NCBI GenBank assembly: GCA_964572825.1
Contig: CAZNGS010000008.1
Coordinates: 1 to 64,000 of the forward strand
Origin: CAYVBE01 sp964572825
GTDB taxonomy: Bacteria; Planctomycetota; Brocadiia; SM23-32
Reading direction: 5' to 3'
Length of the DNA stretch: 64,000 nt
The notes beneath the pieces were generated by a model, which saw only the letters and a program-made list of their open reading frames with translations, was not told the origin of the DNA and searched no databases. Of the stretch, positions 25,040 to 34,181 are shown piece after piece; position 1 is the stretch's first letter, and each line of letters begins with the position of its first letter. The position numbers and the translations under genes were made by a program.

Positions 25040-26176
25040 ATGGGCCGGGTTGCCACAGTGTTATTCATCGGGGTAGCGCTCGCCGGGGCCGCGCAGTGGA
25101 CCGCAACAGAAGGGGCGACCGTCCAGTTCCCGCCGTCGTTTCTGGCGCGGGAGGCCGTGGTGTTGTGGCAGCCGGCGGGTGTGACCGGCGCCCCCGCTGC
25201 GGTGGCGGGCCGGTTCACGCGGCCCGGGGATTACGAGCTGGACTTTCCGCCTCGCGCTCCGGATGAGACGACGGTGCGGTTCGAGGTCCGGGTGTTGCGG
25301 GGCAGATCGGGGCGGCAGTCCATCCAGGGCGATTACCGCGAGTGTTCCAGCGACGAAGTGGCCCGCATCGCGCGGGAGGAGAGCGGCGCCGGGGTCTGCC
25401 TCAGGGTTCAGTTCAGGGGAGCAGACTTCGGAGGACCGGAGGGCCGGGAGTTCCCCGTGCCCCGGGGGGCCGTGGCGATCGCCGCGGGGAGCGGCATTGT
25501 GTGCGTGGCGCCCCGGGAGGTGGTGGTCCCTGCAGAGGTCCGCGCGGCCCGGCCGGGCGACTGGCTGAAGGTTTGCGGACGGGCCGCGCCCGCGGGGCGG
25601 GACGGCACCGTCATCTCGGTCGATCAAATCTGGTTTGAAGAGGTCCGGGCCCGGGGCGAGGAGCCGCCCTGGACGGTGTGCCTGCTGAGGGGAAACGATG
25701 CGGTGCTGGCGGTATCCAACCCGGGTCTGACCACGGCGCAGGTCGGCGGGCCGGATTCTCCGAAGGTCCACGGCACCGTGGGCGTGCGGCTGCGCGAGTT
25801 TCGGGCCGTCAGCCTGGAGGTTGCGGGAAATCCAGTTACGGCGGAGCTGGCGGCGACCCCCGCCGAGAGGCGCTACGGGCTGCAGGGCCGCACCGGGCTG
25901 GCCGAGGATCACGGGATGCTGTTCGTCTTCCGGCGCTCCCTGCGTCCGCGCTTCGTCATGAAGTCGGTGTCCTTCCCCCTCTCGATAGCCTTCATCCGGG
26001 CGGACGGGGTGATAACCGATATCCGGCGAATGGAGCCGGGCGACCAGCGGGGTGTAAAGCCTCGTGTGCCGGTGAATTACGTGCTGGAGATGGAGGCGGG
26101 CTGGTTCCGCCGCAACGGCGTGGTCGAAGGCGACGCCGTCACCGTCTCGGGCGGCGCCCGTCAGGGCGAGAGGTAA
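25040..26176 (+). CDS. Secreted protein with C-terminal DUF192 domain
   Basis: 378 residues. Signal peptide (about 1-20, ending TEGATVQF region). The N-terminal 235 residues contain beta-rich sequence I do not recognise. The C-terminal part (about 255-375) is DUF192: TAELAATPAERRYGLQGRTGL, HGMLFVFRRSLRPRFVMKSVSFPLSIAFI and YVLEMEAGWFRRNGVVEGD. DUF192 proteins are usually about 130-170 residues and of unknown activity; here the domain is fused to a long exported N-terminus. ATG at 25040 follows AGGAGG closely; a TTG directly before it is also in frame. Its last 16 bases overlap the convergent epimerase gene. Confidence 0.8.
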   Translation: MGRVATVLFIGVALAGAAQWTATEGATVQFPPSFLAREAVVLWQPAGVTGAPAAVAGRFTRPGDYELDFPPRAPDETTVRFEVRVLRGRSGRQSIQGDYRECSSDEVARIAREESGAGVCLRVQFRGADFGGPEGREFPVPRGAVAIAAGSGIVCVAPREVVVPAEVRAARPGDWLKVCGRAAPAGRDGTVISVDQIWFEEVRARGEEPPWTVCLLRGNDAVLAVSNPGLTTAQVGGPDSPKVHGTVGVRLREFRAVSLEVAGNPVTAELAATPAERRYGLQGRTGLAEDHGMLFVFRRSLRPRFVMKSVSFPLSIAFIRADGVITDIRRMEPGDQRGVKPRVPVNYVLEMEAGWFRRNGVVEGDAVTVSGGARQGER

Positions 26177-27123
26177 TCGCGCACGTCGCGCAGTATCTGC
26201 TCCAGGTCGTGAGTGGGCTCGAAGCCGATGGTTTCCCGGAGTTTGGCCAGGTCCGGCACGCGATAGCGGATGTCCTCGAATCCTTCAGTGTAGGCAACCG
26301 CATAGGGGATGTGCACGATCTCCGCGTCCGGGTTGACCAGTTCCCGCACCTTTTCGGCCAGTTCGTTTATGGTGACCGGCGCGTCGCTGCCCACGTTGAA
26401 TATCTGGCCGACGGTCGCCTCCGAGGTGCTCAGCCCGTAGAGTGCTTCCACCGTGTCCAGGACGTGGCAGAAACAGCGCACCTGCTCGCCGTCGCTGTAG
26501 ACGGTGATCGGTCCGCCGTCCAGCGCCTGCCCCACGAAACGGGGGACCACCATCCCGTAGCGTCCCACCTGCCGGGGGCCGACGATGTTGAAAAACCGGG
26601 CGATGACGACGGGCAGCTCCCACGCGCGCCAGTAGGCCAGGGCCAGGAATTCGTCGATGGCCTTCGAGCAGCCGTAGCTCCACCGGGGCCGCGTGGTGGC
26701 GCCGAAGACCAGGTCGTCCTCCTCGGTGAACTTCCCGCTGCCGCCCTTGCCGTAGACCTCGCTGCTGGAGGCCAGGATCACCTTCTTGCCCTTTTTCGAG
26801 GCGTGCTTCAGCAGAAGTTCGGTGCCGTAGATGTTGGTCTCGATGGTCCGGACCGGGTCTTCGACGATGAGGCGCACGCCCACGGCCGCGGCTAGGTGGA
26901 AGATCACGTCCGCCCGGTCCACCAGCTCGATCAGCAGGGATTCGTTGGCCAGATCGTCCAGGTGAACGCTGAGCCGCTCGGATTCCCGGATCGGGTCCAG
27001 GTTGGCGATGGCGCCCGTGGAGAGGTTGTCCAGGACGTGGACCCTCATCCCTTCGGCCAGCAGTCTCTCGGCCAGGTGGGAGCCGATGAACCCGGCCCCG
27101 CCCGTGATAAGCGCGCAGTTCAT
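26161..27123 (-). CDS. NAD-dependent sugar-nucleotide epimerase/dehydratase (extended SDR)
   Basis: 320 residues, extended short-chain dehydrogenase. NAD motif GGAGFIG at 8-14, HLAAAVGV at 77-84, catalytic Ser near 120 (ILASSSEVYG) and the Tyr150-x3-Lys154 pair (SYGCSKAIDEF). Sequence around VIARFFNIVGPRQVGRYGMVVPRF is typical of UDP-glucose 4-epimerase/UDP-xylose synthase relatives. The specific sugar nucleotide is not certain. It starts 13 bases after the GH42 gene on the same strand, so they are probably co-transcribed. Confidence 0.87.
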   Translation of the reverse strand: MNCALITGGAGFIGSHLAERLLAEGMRVHVLDNLSTGAIANLDPIRESERLSVHLDDLANESLLIELVDRADVIFHLAAAVGVRLIVEDPVRTIETNIYGTELLLKHASKKGKKVILASSSEVYGKGGSGKFTEEDDLVFGATTRPRWSYGCSKAIDEFLALAYWRAWELPVVIARFFNIVGPRQVGRYGMVVPRFVGQALDGGPITVYSDGEQVRCFCHVLDTVEALYGLSTSEATVGQIFNVGSDAPVTINELAEKVRELVNPDAEIVHIPYAVAYTEGFEDIRYRVPDLAKLRETIGFEPTHDLEQILRDVRDYLSP

Positions 27124-27136
27124 GGGAACAACCCTC

Positions 27137-29164
27137 TCAGGCGGGCTCCCGCAGGATCAGGACGCCGTATCCCTCCAGCTTGACGGTGCCCGAACGGCTT
27201 TCGCCCGTTAACAGGTCCACATACCTGCCCTCCGGCAGTTGCACGGCATTCGGCTCGGGGTTGTGATTCAGAACAAACAGGAAACTACCGTCCCTCTGGG
27301 AGCGCCGACGCACCTCGACGCTTTCGGGTGATTCCAGAACCGGCCGCACACCGGCGTCGTCGCAGAGCTTGGTGTAGAAACTCCGCAGAAAGTTCATCTC
27401 CGGGTCCGTGGCGATGTAATAGGCCGACCCTTCTCCAAGTCGGTTCACGGTGAGGGCCGGACGGCCGGCGTAGAAATCCTCCCCGTAGGTGGCCAGCACC
27501 TCGGCCCCCTCGGCGTGCATCAGCTCGCAGAGCCGGTGGCAGGCGTACTCGCCGCGGCACGGACCGAACTCTCGCTCCATCACGATCCGGTTGGCCTGGT
27601 CCTCGAACAGGGCGTCGATCTCCTCGATCCACAGGCCCAGCACTTCGCCCAGCGGACCGGGGTAGCCGCCCGGGTGGGCCAGGTCGTACTCGTCCACCCA
27701 GCCCGTGGGGCAGGTGGCCACGAAGCATCCGCCGGATTCCACAAAACCCCGCACCTTCTCCGCCCAGTCCCGGCGCACCATGTAGAGCATCGGCGCAATG
27801 ACGATCTCGTAGTCGTCCAGGTCGGCATCCGTGCCGACGACGTGGACGGGCACGTTCCGCTCCCACAGGGTGCGGTAATGCTTGAAGACGGTCTCGCGGT
27901 ATTTCTTGTCCCGTATGGGGCCGGAGGTGAAGTCCAGGTCCCAGCGGTTCTCCCAGTCGAAGATGAGGGCCACCTGTGCTTCAACCGCCGCCCCCAGAAC
28001 TTCGTCGAGACGCCTCAGTTCGGCTCCGAGCTCGGAAACCTCGCGGAAGACGCGCGTGTGCTCATGGCCTGCGTGCTCCACCACGGCGCCGTGCAGCTTT
28101 TCCGGGCCGCCCCGGCCGCGCCGCCACTGGAAATACATGACCGAGTCGGCGCCGTGGGCGATCGCCAGGTGGCTCCACAGCCGCATCTGGCCGGGGCGTT
28201 TCAGGGCGTTGATCCTCTGCCAGTTCTGGGAGCTTGGGGTCTGCTCCATCAACAGGAAGGGGCGTCGCCCGCCCTTCAGGCCGGCCATCAGGTCGTGGTG
28301 GAACGCCGTTTCCGCCACGTCGCCCCGGATGCCGGGATAGCAGTCCCAGGATACCGCGTCCACGTGCGGCGCCCACTCCCGGTAGTTCACGGTGTAATGC
28401 GCGCCCATCATGTTGGTGGTGACGGGCACGTCCGGCGTGATCTCCCGCAGGACACTGGCCTCGTTCAGGTGGCATTGCAGCAGCGATTGACTGGCGAAAC
28501 GGGCGTAATCGAGCCGGAGGGCGGGCATGTGCTCGCCGTCCTCGTAGGGCGGCTCCACCTGGGACCAGTCCGTGTAGGTGTGCCCCCAGAAGGCGGTGTA
28601 CCACTTATGGTTCAGCTCGTCCAGCGAGCCGTATGTGTCCTGAAGCCACTGGCGGAAGGCCGCCGCGCAGTTCTCGCAGTAGCAGGTGCCGGAGTACTCG
28701 TTCGAGACGTGCCACATCAGCAGGGCGGGATGATCGGCGTAGCGCCCGGCCAGCCTGCGGGCCACGGTGGCGCAGGCGCGGCGGTAAACACGCGAGCTGG
28801 GGCAGTAGTTGACGCGGTTCCCGTGATGGCGTCGTCTTCCGCGGGCGTCCGAGCGGAGCACCTCCGGGTGCCGCTGTGACAGCCAGGCGGGGTGCGCCGC
28901 GCTGGGCGTGGCCAGCGCGGCGTGCAGGTCGTTTTCGGCGAGCTTATCCATGATGGTGTCGAGCCAGCCGAAGGTCCATCGGTCGGGCGCGGGCTGCAGG
29001 CTGACCCAACTGAACACGCCGACGGTGGCCACGTTGACGTTGGCCAGTTTCATCAGCCGCATGTCCTCGTCCCAGACTTCCGGCGGCCATTGCTCGGGGT
29101 TGTAGTCGCCCCCGTGAAGGAAGTGGGGCAGTCTCCGGCTGACGGGCGGGAACATCCTCTCCAT
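27137..29164 (-). CDS. GH42 beta-galactosidase
   Basis: 675 residues with the GH42 architecture: TIM barrel (about 12-390; GGDYNPEQWPPEVWDEDMRLMKLANVNVATVGVFSW), trimerisation Rossmann-like domain (about 400-600) and small C-terminal beta domain. The acid/base Glu156 lies in WHVSNEYSG and the nucleophile Glu307 in LLMEQTPS. Cys121 with Cys161, Cys163 and Cys166 match the zinc-binding cluster of GH42 enzymes. The ATG at 29164 has GGAG 7 bases upstream and a promoter nearby; the frame stays open for another 540 codons upstream but that part is antisense to the next gene. No signal peptide, so a cytoplasmic enzyme for galactosides. Confidence 0.94.
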   Translation of the reverse strand: MERMFPPVSRRLPHFLHGGDYNPEQWPPEVWDEDMRLMKLANVNVATVGVFSWVSLQPAPDRWTFGWLDTIMDKLAENDLHAALATPSAAHPAWLSQRHPEVLRSDARGRRRHHGNRVNYCPSSRVYRRACATVARRLAGRYADHPALLMWHVSNEYSGTCYCENCAAAFRQWLQDTYGSLDELNHKWYTAFWGHTYTDWSQVEPPYEDGEHMPALRLDYARFASQSLLQCHLNEASVLREITPDVPVTTNMMGAHYTVNYREWAPHVDAVSWDCYPGIRGDVAETAFHHDLMAGLKGGRRPFLLMEQTPSSQNWQRINALKRPGQMRLWSHLAIAHGADSVMYFQWRRGRGGPEKLHGAVVEHAGHEHTRVFREVSELGAELRRLDEVLGAAVEAQVALIFDWENRWDLDFTSGPIRDKKYRETVFKHYRTLWERNVPVHVVGTDADLDDYEIVIAPMLYMVRRDWAEKVRGFVESGGCFVATCPTGWVDEYDLAHPGGYPGPLGEVLGLWIEEIDALFEDQANRIVMEREFGPCRGEYACHRLCELMHAEGAEVLATYGEDFYAGRPALTVNRLGEGSAYYIATDPEMNFLRSFYTKLCDDAGVRPVLESPESVEVRRRSQRDGSFLFVLNHNPEPNAVQLPEGRYVDLLTGESRSGTVKLEGYGVLILREPA

Positions 29165-29198
29165 GATCGCGCTCCTGCAGACGGCAAAGGGAGCAGCG

Positions 29199-29227
29199 AG
29201 TATAGCAGAGGGCCAGGGGAGGGACAA
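29199..29227 (-). promoter_or_regulatory. Sigma-70 promoter for GH42-epimerase genes
   Basis: On the minus strand TTGTCC (29222-29227), 17 bases, TATACT (29199-29204), 35 bases before the GH42 ATG. It is part of a divergent promoter region with 29235-29262. Confidence 0.65.
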
Positions 29228-29234
29228 GGCATCC

Positions 29235-29262
29235 TTGCACGGCAGGGGGTGTCTGATATAAT
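29235..29262 (+). promoter_or_regulatory. Sigma-70 promoter for NDK-like operon
   Basis: TTGCAC (29235-29240), 16 bases, TATAAT (29257-29262); transcription would start near 29269, leaving a 34-base leader. The same TTGCAC -35 is used at 41520. Confidence 0.75.
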
Positions 29263-29302
29263 GCCGCAAAGCTTCCTCGTTGAGCGGCGGTACTGTCCGA
29301 TC

Positions 29303-30739
29303 ATGGCGAACGATTCTGAACTTGCCTACGCGCTGGTGACGCCCTACACGCTTCACAAGAGCCGCACCGGCGGCATCCTGGCGAGGCTGCTGTGGGCCAA
29401 CGTGAAACTGGTGGCGGCTCGAATGTACGCCCCTGCCCCCGAGAGCCGGTTCATCGAGGAATACTGCGACGCGATATATGACCCCGCTGAAAGCGCCGTG
29501 CCGCTGCGCTACCAGAAACTGCTGATCGAGTACGTGCTGCAGAACTTCGGCAAGCCGAACGCCCGGGGCATATCCAACCGCCTGGCGGTCCTTATCTTCC
29601 GGGGACCGAACGCCGTGGGTGACGTCACCGACGCGGTGGGCCACATCAGCCAGCACGTGCGGGGGGACAACGTGCGGGGCACGTACGGGGACTACCTGCT
29701 GGAGAAGCGCGAGGCCCTGGCCGGCGACGAGGAGTTCCAGAAGCGAAGGCGCCTTCTGCAAAAGTACCCCAGGCTCGCCGAGGTGGACGCTGAGCTGCCG
29801 CGGAACGAGTTTTTCGAGCCCGCCGTGCTGACCGGGGTCAGCCCCCGCATGACCGGAGCCCACCTGAAGGTTTTCCGCAGATACGCATACACCGACGGCG
29901 GGTTCGTGATGGACGCCCTGGACAGGGTCAAACCGGAAGAGGTGGAGAACTCGCTGGTGATCCTGAAGCCCGAGAGCTTCCGGCATCGCAACCCCTTGCC
30001 GGGCAACCTGATAGATTTCTTCGCCCGCTCCGGCATGTTCATAACGGCCATGAAAGTGCTGGAGCTCAGCGTGGCGGAGGCCAAGGAGTTCTACAGCCTG
30101 AAGCTTGCGCAGTTCAGAGAGCAGCTCAAGGGGATGATCGCCGCGCGGGCCCGGAGGATAGTGGACAGGGCCCGGCTCCTGGCGCGGCAGGCCGTGCAGC
30201 AGATGGACTGCGATCCCGAGATCGCTTTCGAGCCGGAAAACGCCCTGAAAGCCACCCGAAGGGCCGAATCCCTGTTCTGCCGCAGGCCAGGGCCCGGAGA
30301 AGTGAAACCCCGCGTGGTGGACCGCATCTACCAGGAGCTCCGCCGGACGCTGACCGACCTGGACCCGCCGGGCGAGCTGTACGACCGGTTGGCCGAGGGC
30401 CTGAAGGACCTGAACGCAGGGGCGGAGTTCAACGAGCTGATCCGCTACATGACCGGCAAAGACCCTGAGACGGGTCGCCCCATCAACCCGCAGGAGGAGA
30501 CGCACTGTATGGCTCTGCTCTACTCGGGGCCCGACGCGCTCTCCCTTATCCGCACCCGGCTGAAGGAGCTGCGCCAGGTCTACGGCCAGAATGTGCTGCA
30601 GAATCGGGCCCACGCCAGCGATCCCGATGAGGACCCGGAGAAGGAGCTGGAAGTGCTGGGCATGCCGGCGGGGCCGGGCGGGGAGAGCAGGCCCTGTGAC
30701 GTGGAGAAAGTGGTGTCCGAGTTCTACGGGCCGGAGTAG
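29303..30739 (+). CDS. Duplicated nucleoside-diphosphate-kinase-like protein
   Basis: 478 residues with two NDK-like modules. Module A (about 6-135) keeps the fold order (ALVTPYTLHKSRTGGILARLL..., VLIFRGPNAVGDVTDAVG, VRGTYGDYLL) but lacks the NDK Lys and the catalytic His. Module B starts at 216 (SLVILKPESFRHRNPLPGNLIDFF; Lys222 fits NDK Lys12), is interrupted by a 135-residue basic, helix-rich insertion (265-400) and resumes with ALLYSGPDALSLIR...NRAHASDPDEDPEKEL, where His437 fits the phosphorylated His of NIHGSDS motifs. Normal NDKs are about 140-150 residues. It heads an operon with an MBL hydrolase, PurH and a glycosyltransferase; a nucleotide-binding or NTP-supplying role is inferred. 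Confidence 0.72.
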   Translation: MANDSELAYALVTPYTLHKSRTGGILARLLWANVKLVAARMYAPAPESRFIEEYCDAIYDPAESAVPLRYQKLLIEYVLQNFGKPNARGISNRLAVLIFRGPNAVGDVTDAVGHISQHVRGDNVRGTYGDYLLEKREALAGDEEFQKRRRLLQKYPRLAEVDAELPRNEFFEPAVLTGVSPRMTGAHLKVFRRYAYTDGGFVMDALDRVKPEEVENSLVILKPESFRHRNPLPGNLIDFFARSGMFITAMKVLELSVAEAKEFYSLKLAQFREQLKGMIAARARRIVDRARLLARQAVQQMDCDPEIAFEPENALKATRRAESLFCRRPGPGEVKPRVVDRIYQELRRTLTDLDPPGELYDRLAEGLKDLNAGAEFNELIRYMTGKDPETGRPINPQEETHCMALLYSGPDALSLIRTRLKELRQVYGQNVLQNRAHASDPDEDPEKELEVLGMPAGPGGESRPCDVEKVVSEFYGPE

Positions 30740-30740
30740 A

Positions 30741-31382
30741 GTGGTGCAGATAGTACGCCTGGTGGTTGGGCCGCTGCAGACCAACGCCTACCTGTTGAAG
30801 GACGAGGAGAGCGGCGCCGGAGTGATCCTCGATCCCGGAGGCGATGCGCAGCGCATTGTCCAGCGGTGTCGGAGCGCAGAGATGGTCCCCCGATTCGTCG
30901 TGAATACCCACGCCCACGTGGACCACATCGGGGGCAACGCCGCCGTGATGGAGGCGTTTCAGGACGCCGAACTGTGCATCGGCCAGGGCGACGCCGAGCG
31001 ACTGACCCGACCCGCGGACAACCTGGCCCTGGCGTTCGGGTCTTCAATATGCAGCCCCGAGCCGGATCGCCTGCTGCGGCACGGGGAGGAGCTGCTGTTC
31101 GGGCGGGAGAGGTTGCGGGTCATTGAGACGCCGGGACACACCCCCGGGGCCATCTCGCTGCTGGCATCCGCAGAGTCGCCTCCCCGCCTGTTCTGCGGGG
31201 ACCTGATCTTCCGACGCGGAGTGGGCCGGACCGACCTGCCGGGCGGAGACCGGGAAATGTTGATCGAGACCGTAAGGAGCAAGGTCTTCACGCTGCCGGA
31301 CGAGGCCGTGATCTGTCCCGGGCACGGTGAGGAGACGACGGTCCGCGAGGAACGCGAGTCGAATCCGTTTGTGAATGGTTAG
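30741..31382 (+). CDS. MBL-fold metallo-hydrolase (glyoxalase II-like)
   Basis: 213 residues with the dinuclear metal motif THAHVDH (His57, His59, Asp61, His62), a later His in ETPGHTPGAI, Asp in CGDLIF and His in ICPGHGEETTV, i.e. the full set of metallo-beta-lactamase-fold ligands. Length and motif spacing fit the hydroxyacylglutathione-hydrolase-like group; the substrate is open. Start is GTG at 30741, one base after the previous stop; a second in-frame GTG at 30744 has better spacing from GGAG at 30733. Translational coupling with the upstream gene is likely. Confidence 0.88.
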   Translation: MVQIVRLVVGPLQTNAYLLKDEESGAGVILDPGGDAQRIVQRCRSAEMVPRFVVNTHAHVDHIGGNAAVMEAFQDAELCIGQGDAERLTRPADNLALAFGSSICSPEPDRLLRHGEELLFGRERLRVIETPGHTPGAISLLASAESPPRLFCGDLIFRRGVGRTDLPGGDREMLIETVRSKVFTLPDEAVICPGHGEETTVREERESNPFVNG

Positions 31383-31414
31383 GCAAGTATCGGACCCGAA
31401 CCCGGGGTGGAAGG

Positions 31415-32992
31415 ATGGCAAAGATCGAAAGGGCGTTGGTCACCGTCGAGGACAAGACCGGGGTCGCCGAGTTTGCCCGCCGGCTGAGAGCTCTCGACAT
31501 AGAGATTATCGCCACGGGGGGCACCGGGCACCTGCTGCGGGAGAGTGGGGTGGAGGCACTGGACGTCTCGGAATACACCGGGTTCCCCGAGATTCTCGAG
31601 GGCTGGCTGCGGACCATGCATCCGAAGCTCTTCGCCGGGCTGCTGGCCCGCAGGGACGAGAAGGAGCATCTGCGGGAACTCCAGCAATACGGCATCCGCA
31701 CCATCGACATGGTGGTGGTCAATCTGTATCCGTTCCTGGACGTAATCTCCGAGCCCGGGCTGCCCATGATGCGCACGGTGGACAACATCGACATTGCCGG
31801 ACCCACGCTTGTCCGGTCGGCCGCCAAGAACTACACCCACGTGGCCGTGGTCACCGACCCGGCGGACTATGACCGGGTGGCCCTGGAGTTGGAGCAGAGC
31901 GACGGCAGCCTGTCCGAGCAAACCCATTTCCAACTGGCCCTCGAGGCGTTCCGTCATACGGCCCGCTACGACATGATCATCGCCCGCCAGATGGCCGGCA
32001 TGCATGGGCCGGAAGAGGCCATGCCCGCCAGGCTGCTGCTGGAGTTCGACAAGAAGATGGACCTGCCCCGGGGTGAAAGTCCGCACCAGCAGGCCGCCTT
32101 CTATGTCGAGGAGCGCCTGAAGGAGTGCAGCGTCAGCAACTCATGCCGGGTCAGCGGAAGGTCCCTGTCGTTCGTGGACATCCTGAACCTTGACGCGGGC
32201 ATCGGGCTGGCCAAAGAGTTCGCGCGCCCCGGCGTTGTGCTGGCCGCCCGGGGGGACATCTGCGGCGCCGCCCGCGCCGATTGCCTGCGGGACGCCTTTC
32301 AGAAGAGCCGTCCGCCGGCCGAACGCCGGGGGACTGCCTGCGGTCTGGTGCTGAACCGGCCTCTGGAGCCGGGCGTGGCCGAGGCCATCGTCGCCGCGGG
32401 CAGGGAGCTGGTGGCGGCGCTCGCCGCGCCGGAGCACAGCGAGGAGGCCCTGGACATGTTCCACCGCGATGCAGCCTGGCGCGACCTTCCCGTGCTGGAG
32501 ACCCCCCCGCTGGATTGGTGCTCGGTGGACGAGAAGGCGCTCGACATGCGGCGCGTCACCGGCGGCATGCTGGTGCAGAGCCGTGATCTATCCTGTCTGA
32601 ATGCGGAGGTCCTGGAATCGGCGGGGCAGCCGGTGCCCGACAGCGAACGCATGGCCGACGTGCGGCTCGCCTGGGCATGTGCCAGGCACGCCCGGCCCGC
32701 AGCCGCCGCGGGGGTGGCCGACGAGACGCTGGTGGGTCTGGGCCGCGCGTGCCCCTCGGCCTGGCGTGCCATTGGGGCCTGCCTGCAGGATGCACCGGGT
32801 GACCTGCGCGGAGGGGTTGTGGCCCTCGATTCTCCCCTCACGGGCGCAGCGGAAGTGGAGCGCCTGGCGCAGGCGGGGGTGGAGATCGTGGTGCAGCCCG
32901 GAGGGTCCGAAGCAGACCAGGAGGTGGGGCAGGCCGCCGAACGCCTGGGGGTGATGATGATACTGACCGCCGGTCCGCAGTCCCGCCATTGA
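31415..32992 (+). CDS. purH: PurH with intact IMP cyclohydrolase and degenerate AICAR transformylase domain
   Basis: 525 residues. The N-terminal MGS-type cyclohydrolase (1-200) is well kept: TVEDKTGVAEFA, ATGGTG, MHPKLFAGLLARR, VVNLYPF, NIDIAGPTLVRSAAKN and VTDPADY, so it should close FAICAR to IMP. The C-terminal part has the length of the transformylase domain but lost its signature: the KHxNPCG catalytic segment reads AARGDICG (277-284), RYGENPHQ is LPRGESPHQ (217-225), and the late SDAFFPF motif is missing, while the final QPGGSEADQEV remains. Transformylase activity is therefore unlikely; the protein at 44231-45400 can supply it. Third gene of the operon from 29303. Confidence 0.88.
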   Translation: MAKIERALVTVEDKTGVAEFARRLRALDIEIIATGGTGHLLRESGVEALDVSEYTGFPEILEGWLRTMHPKLFAGLLARRDEKEHLRELQQYGIRTIDMVVVNLYPFLDVISEPGLPMMRTVDNIDIAGPTLVRSAAKNYTHVAVVTDPADYDRVALELEQSDGSLSEQTHFQLALEAFRHTARYDMIIARQMAGMHGPEEAMPARLLLEFDKKMDLPRGESPHQQAAFYVEERLKECSVSNSCRVSGRSLSFVDILNLDAGIGLAKEFARPGVVLAARGDICGAARADCLRDAFQKSRPPAERRGTACGLVLNRPLEPGVAEAIVAAGRELVAALAAPEHSEEALDMFHRDAAWRDLPVLETPPLDWCSVDEKALDMRRVTGGMLVQSRDLSCLNAEVLESAGQPVPDSERMADVRLAWACARHARPAAAAGVADETLVGLGRACPSAWRAIGACLQDAPGDLRGGVVALDSPLTGAAEVERLAQAGVEIVVQPGGSEADQEVGQAAERLGVMMILTAGPQSRH

Positions 32993-33005
32993 AGGGTGAC
33001 CGGCC

Positions 33006-34166
33006 ATGGCGAGAGTGAGCGAGCGGCCCCGCGTGCTTCACGTGGACGAACAGGGCGGCTGGCGCGGCGGGGAGCAGCAGGCCCTCTACCTGGCGCAGGG
33101 ACTCCAGCGCCGGAATCACCGCACGGCGGCCGTGCTGCAGCCGCACTCCCCGGCCGCCGAGCGATTCAAGCGCGCGGAGATTCCGGTTTTCGAGATACCG
33201 ATGCACGGCGAGCTCGACCTGCCCGCAGCCGAGCGCATCGCCCGCGTGGCCCGCACGGGCCGCTTCAACATCCTGCACACCCATACCGCGCACGCCCACA
33301 TGGTGGCACTGCTGGCCACTTACCTGTGGCCCGGGGGCTGCCGGATCGTGGCGCATCGCCGCATCGAGTTCCCCGTAGGACGGGGCTTGTGCGGCCTGGG
33401 AGCGCTGAAATACCGCCTGGGCGTGCACGCCTATATCGCCATCAGCAATCGAGTCAAAGAAACCCTGGTGGAGGCCGGCGTTCCGGAGTGGAGGGTCTTC
33501 GTGGCGCGCAGCGTCACGGATCCGGACCGCTTCATGGGCGCCGGTGGGGAATCGGGGCTGCGGAGCCGCCTGGGGATTCCCGAAGACGCCTTCGTGATCG
33601 GCAACATCGCGGCGCTGGTGGGGCACAAAGATCACAGGACGCTCCTGGAGGCCTGTCGCATCGTGCGCGACGCGATTCCGGAGACCTGGCTGGTAATCGT
33701 GGGCAAAGGGCCACTGCGCGACCGCATCGCGTCGAAGGCGCGGAGGATGAAGATGGCGGATCGGCTGGTGATGACCGGCTTCCGGCGGGACATCCCCAGG
33801 CTCATCCGGATGTTCAACGTGTTCGCTCTCAGCAGCTCGCAAGAGGGCCTGTGCAGCACACTGCTGGAGGTGGCCGCCGGGGGCTGCCCCATCGTGGCCA
33901 CGGACGCGGGAGGAGTGCGCGAGGCCGTCCTGCCCGACCGAACGGGGCTGATTGTTCCGACCCGGTGCCCGCGTGCCCTGGCGCGCGGCATCCTCGAGCT
34001 CAGGGAGAATCCCGAAAGGGCCCGTCGCTTCGCCGGGCGAGGCCGGCGGCGCGTGTGCAGGCATTTCAACCCGGACGTGCTGACCCGGAAGACGCTGGCG
34101 GTCTATCGGCGGGTGCTGGGCGGCAAGATAGATCCGCGGCATCCGGCGGGCTACTGCCGCGAGTGA
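33006..34166 (+). CDS. GT4-family glycosyltransferase
   Basis: 386 residues, GT-B fold. N-terminal acceptor domain (HVDEQGGWRGGEQQALYLAQGLQRRNH..., HTHTAHAHMVALLA) and C-terminal nucleotide-sugar domain with VIVGKGPLRDRI, LSSSQEGLCSTLLEVAAGGCPIVATDAGGVREAV, the ExxGxxxxEA-type element (EGLCSTLLEA position) of family 4. Likely builds lipopolysaccharide or another surface glycan in the cytoplasm; donor and acceptor unknown. Starts 13 bases after purH. No signal or membrane segment. Confidence 0.88.
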   Translation: MARVSERPRVLHVDEQGGWRGGEQQALYLAQGLQRRNHRTAAVLQPHSPAAERFKRAEIPVFEIPMHGELDLPAAERIARVARTGRFNILHTHTAHAHMVALLATYLWPGGCRIVAHRRIEFPVGRGLCGLGALKYRLGVHAYIAISNRVKETLVEAGVPEWRVFVARSVTDPDRFMGAGGESGLRSRLGIPEDAFVIGNIAALVGHKDHRTLLEACRIVRDAIPETWLVIVGKGPLRDRIASKARRMKMADRLVMTGFRRDIPRLIRMFNVFALSSSQEGLCSTLLEVAAGGCPIVATDAGGVREAVLPDRTGLIVPTRCPRALARGILELRENPERARRFAGRGRRRVCRHFNPDVLTRKTLAVYRRVLGGKIDPRHPAGYCRE

Positions 34167-34181
34167 AGTCACAGCCGTGTA

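Noticed and set aside
29165..30784. A giant 1215-residue protein made by extending the GH42 frame upstream
   Set aside because: The extra 540 codons are antisense to the NDK-like gene. A ribosome site and promoter place the GH42 start at 29164.
31415..32992. Calling purH fully bifunctional
   Set aside because: The transformylase signature residues are missing; only the cyclohydrolase can be supported.
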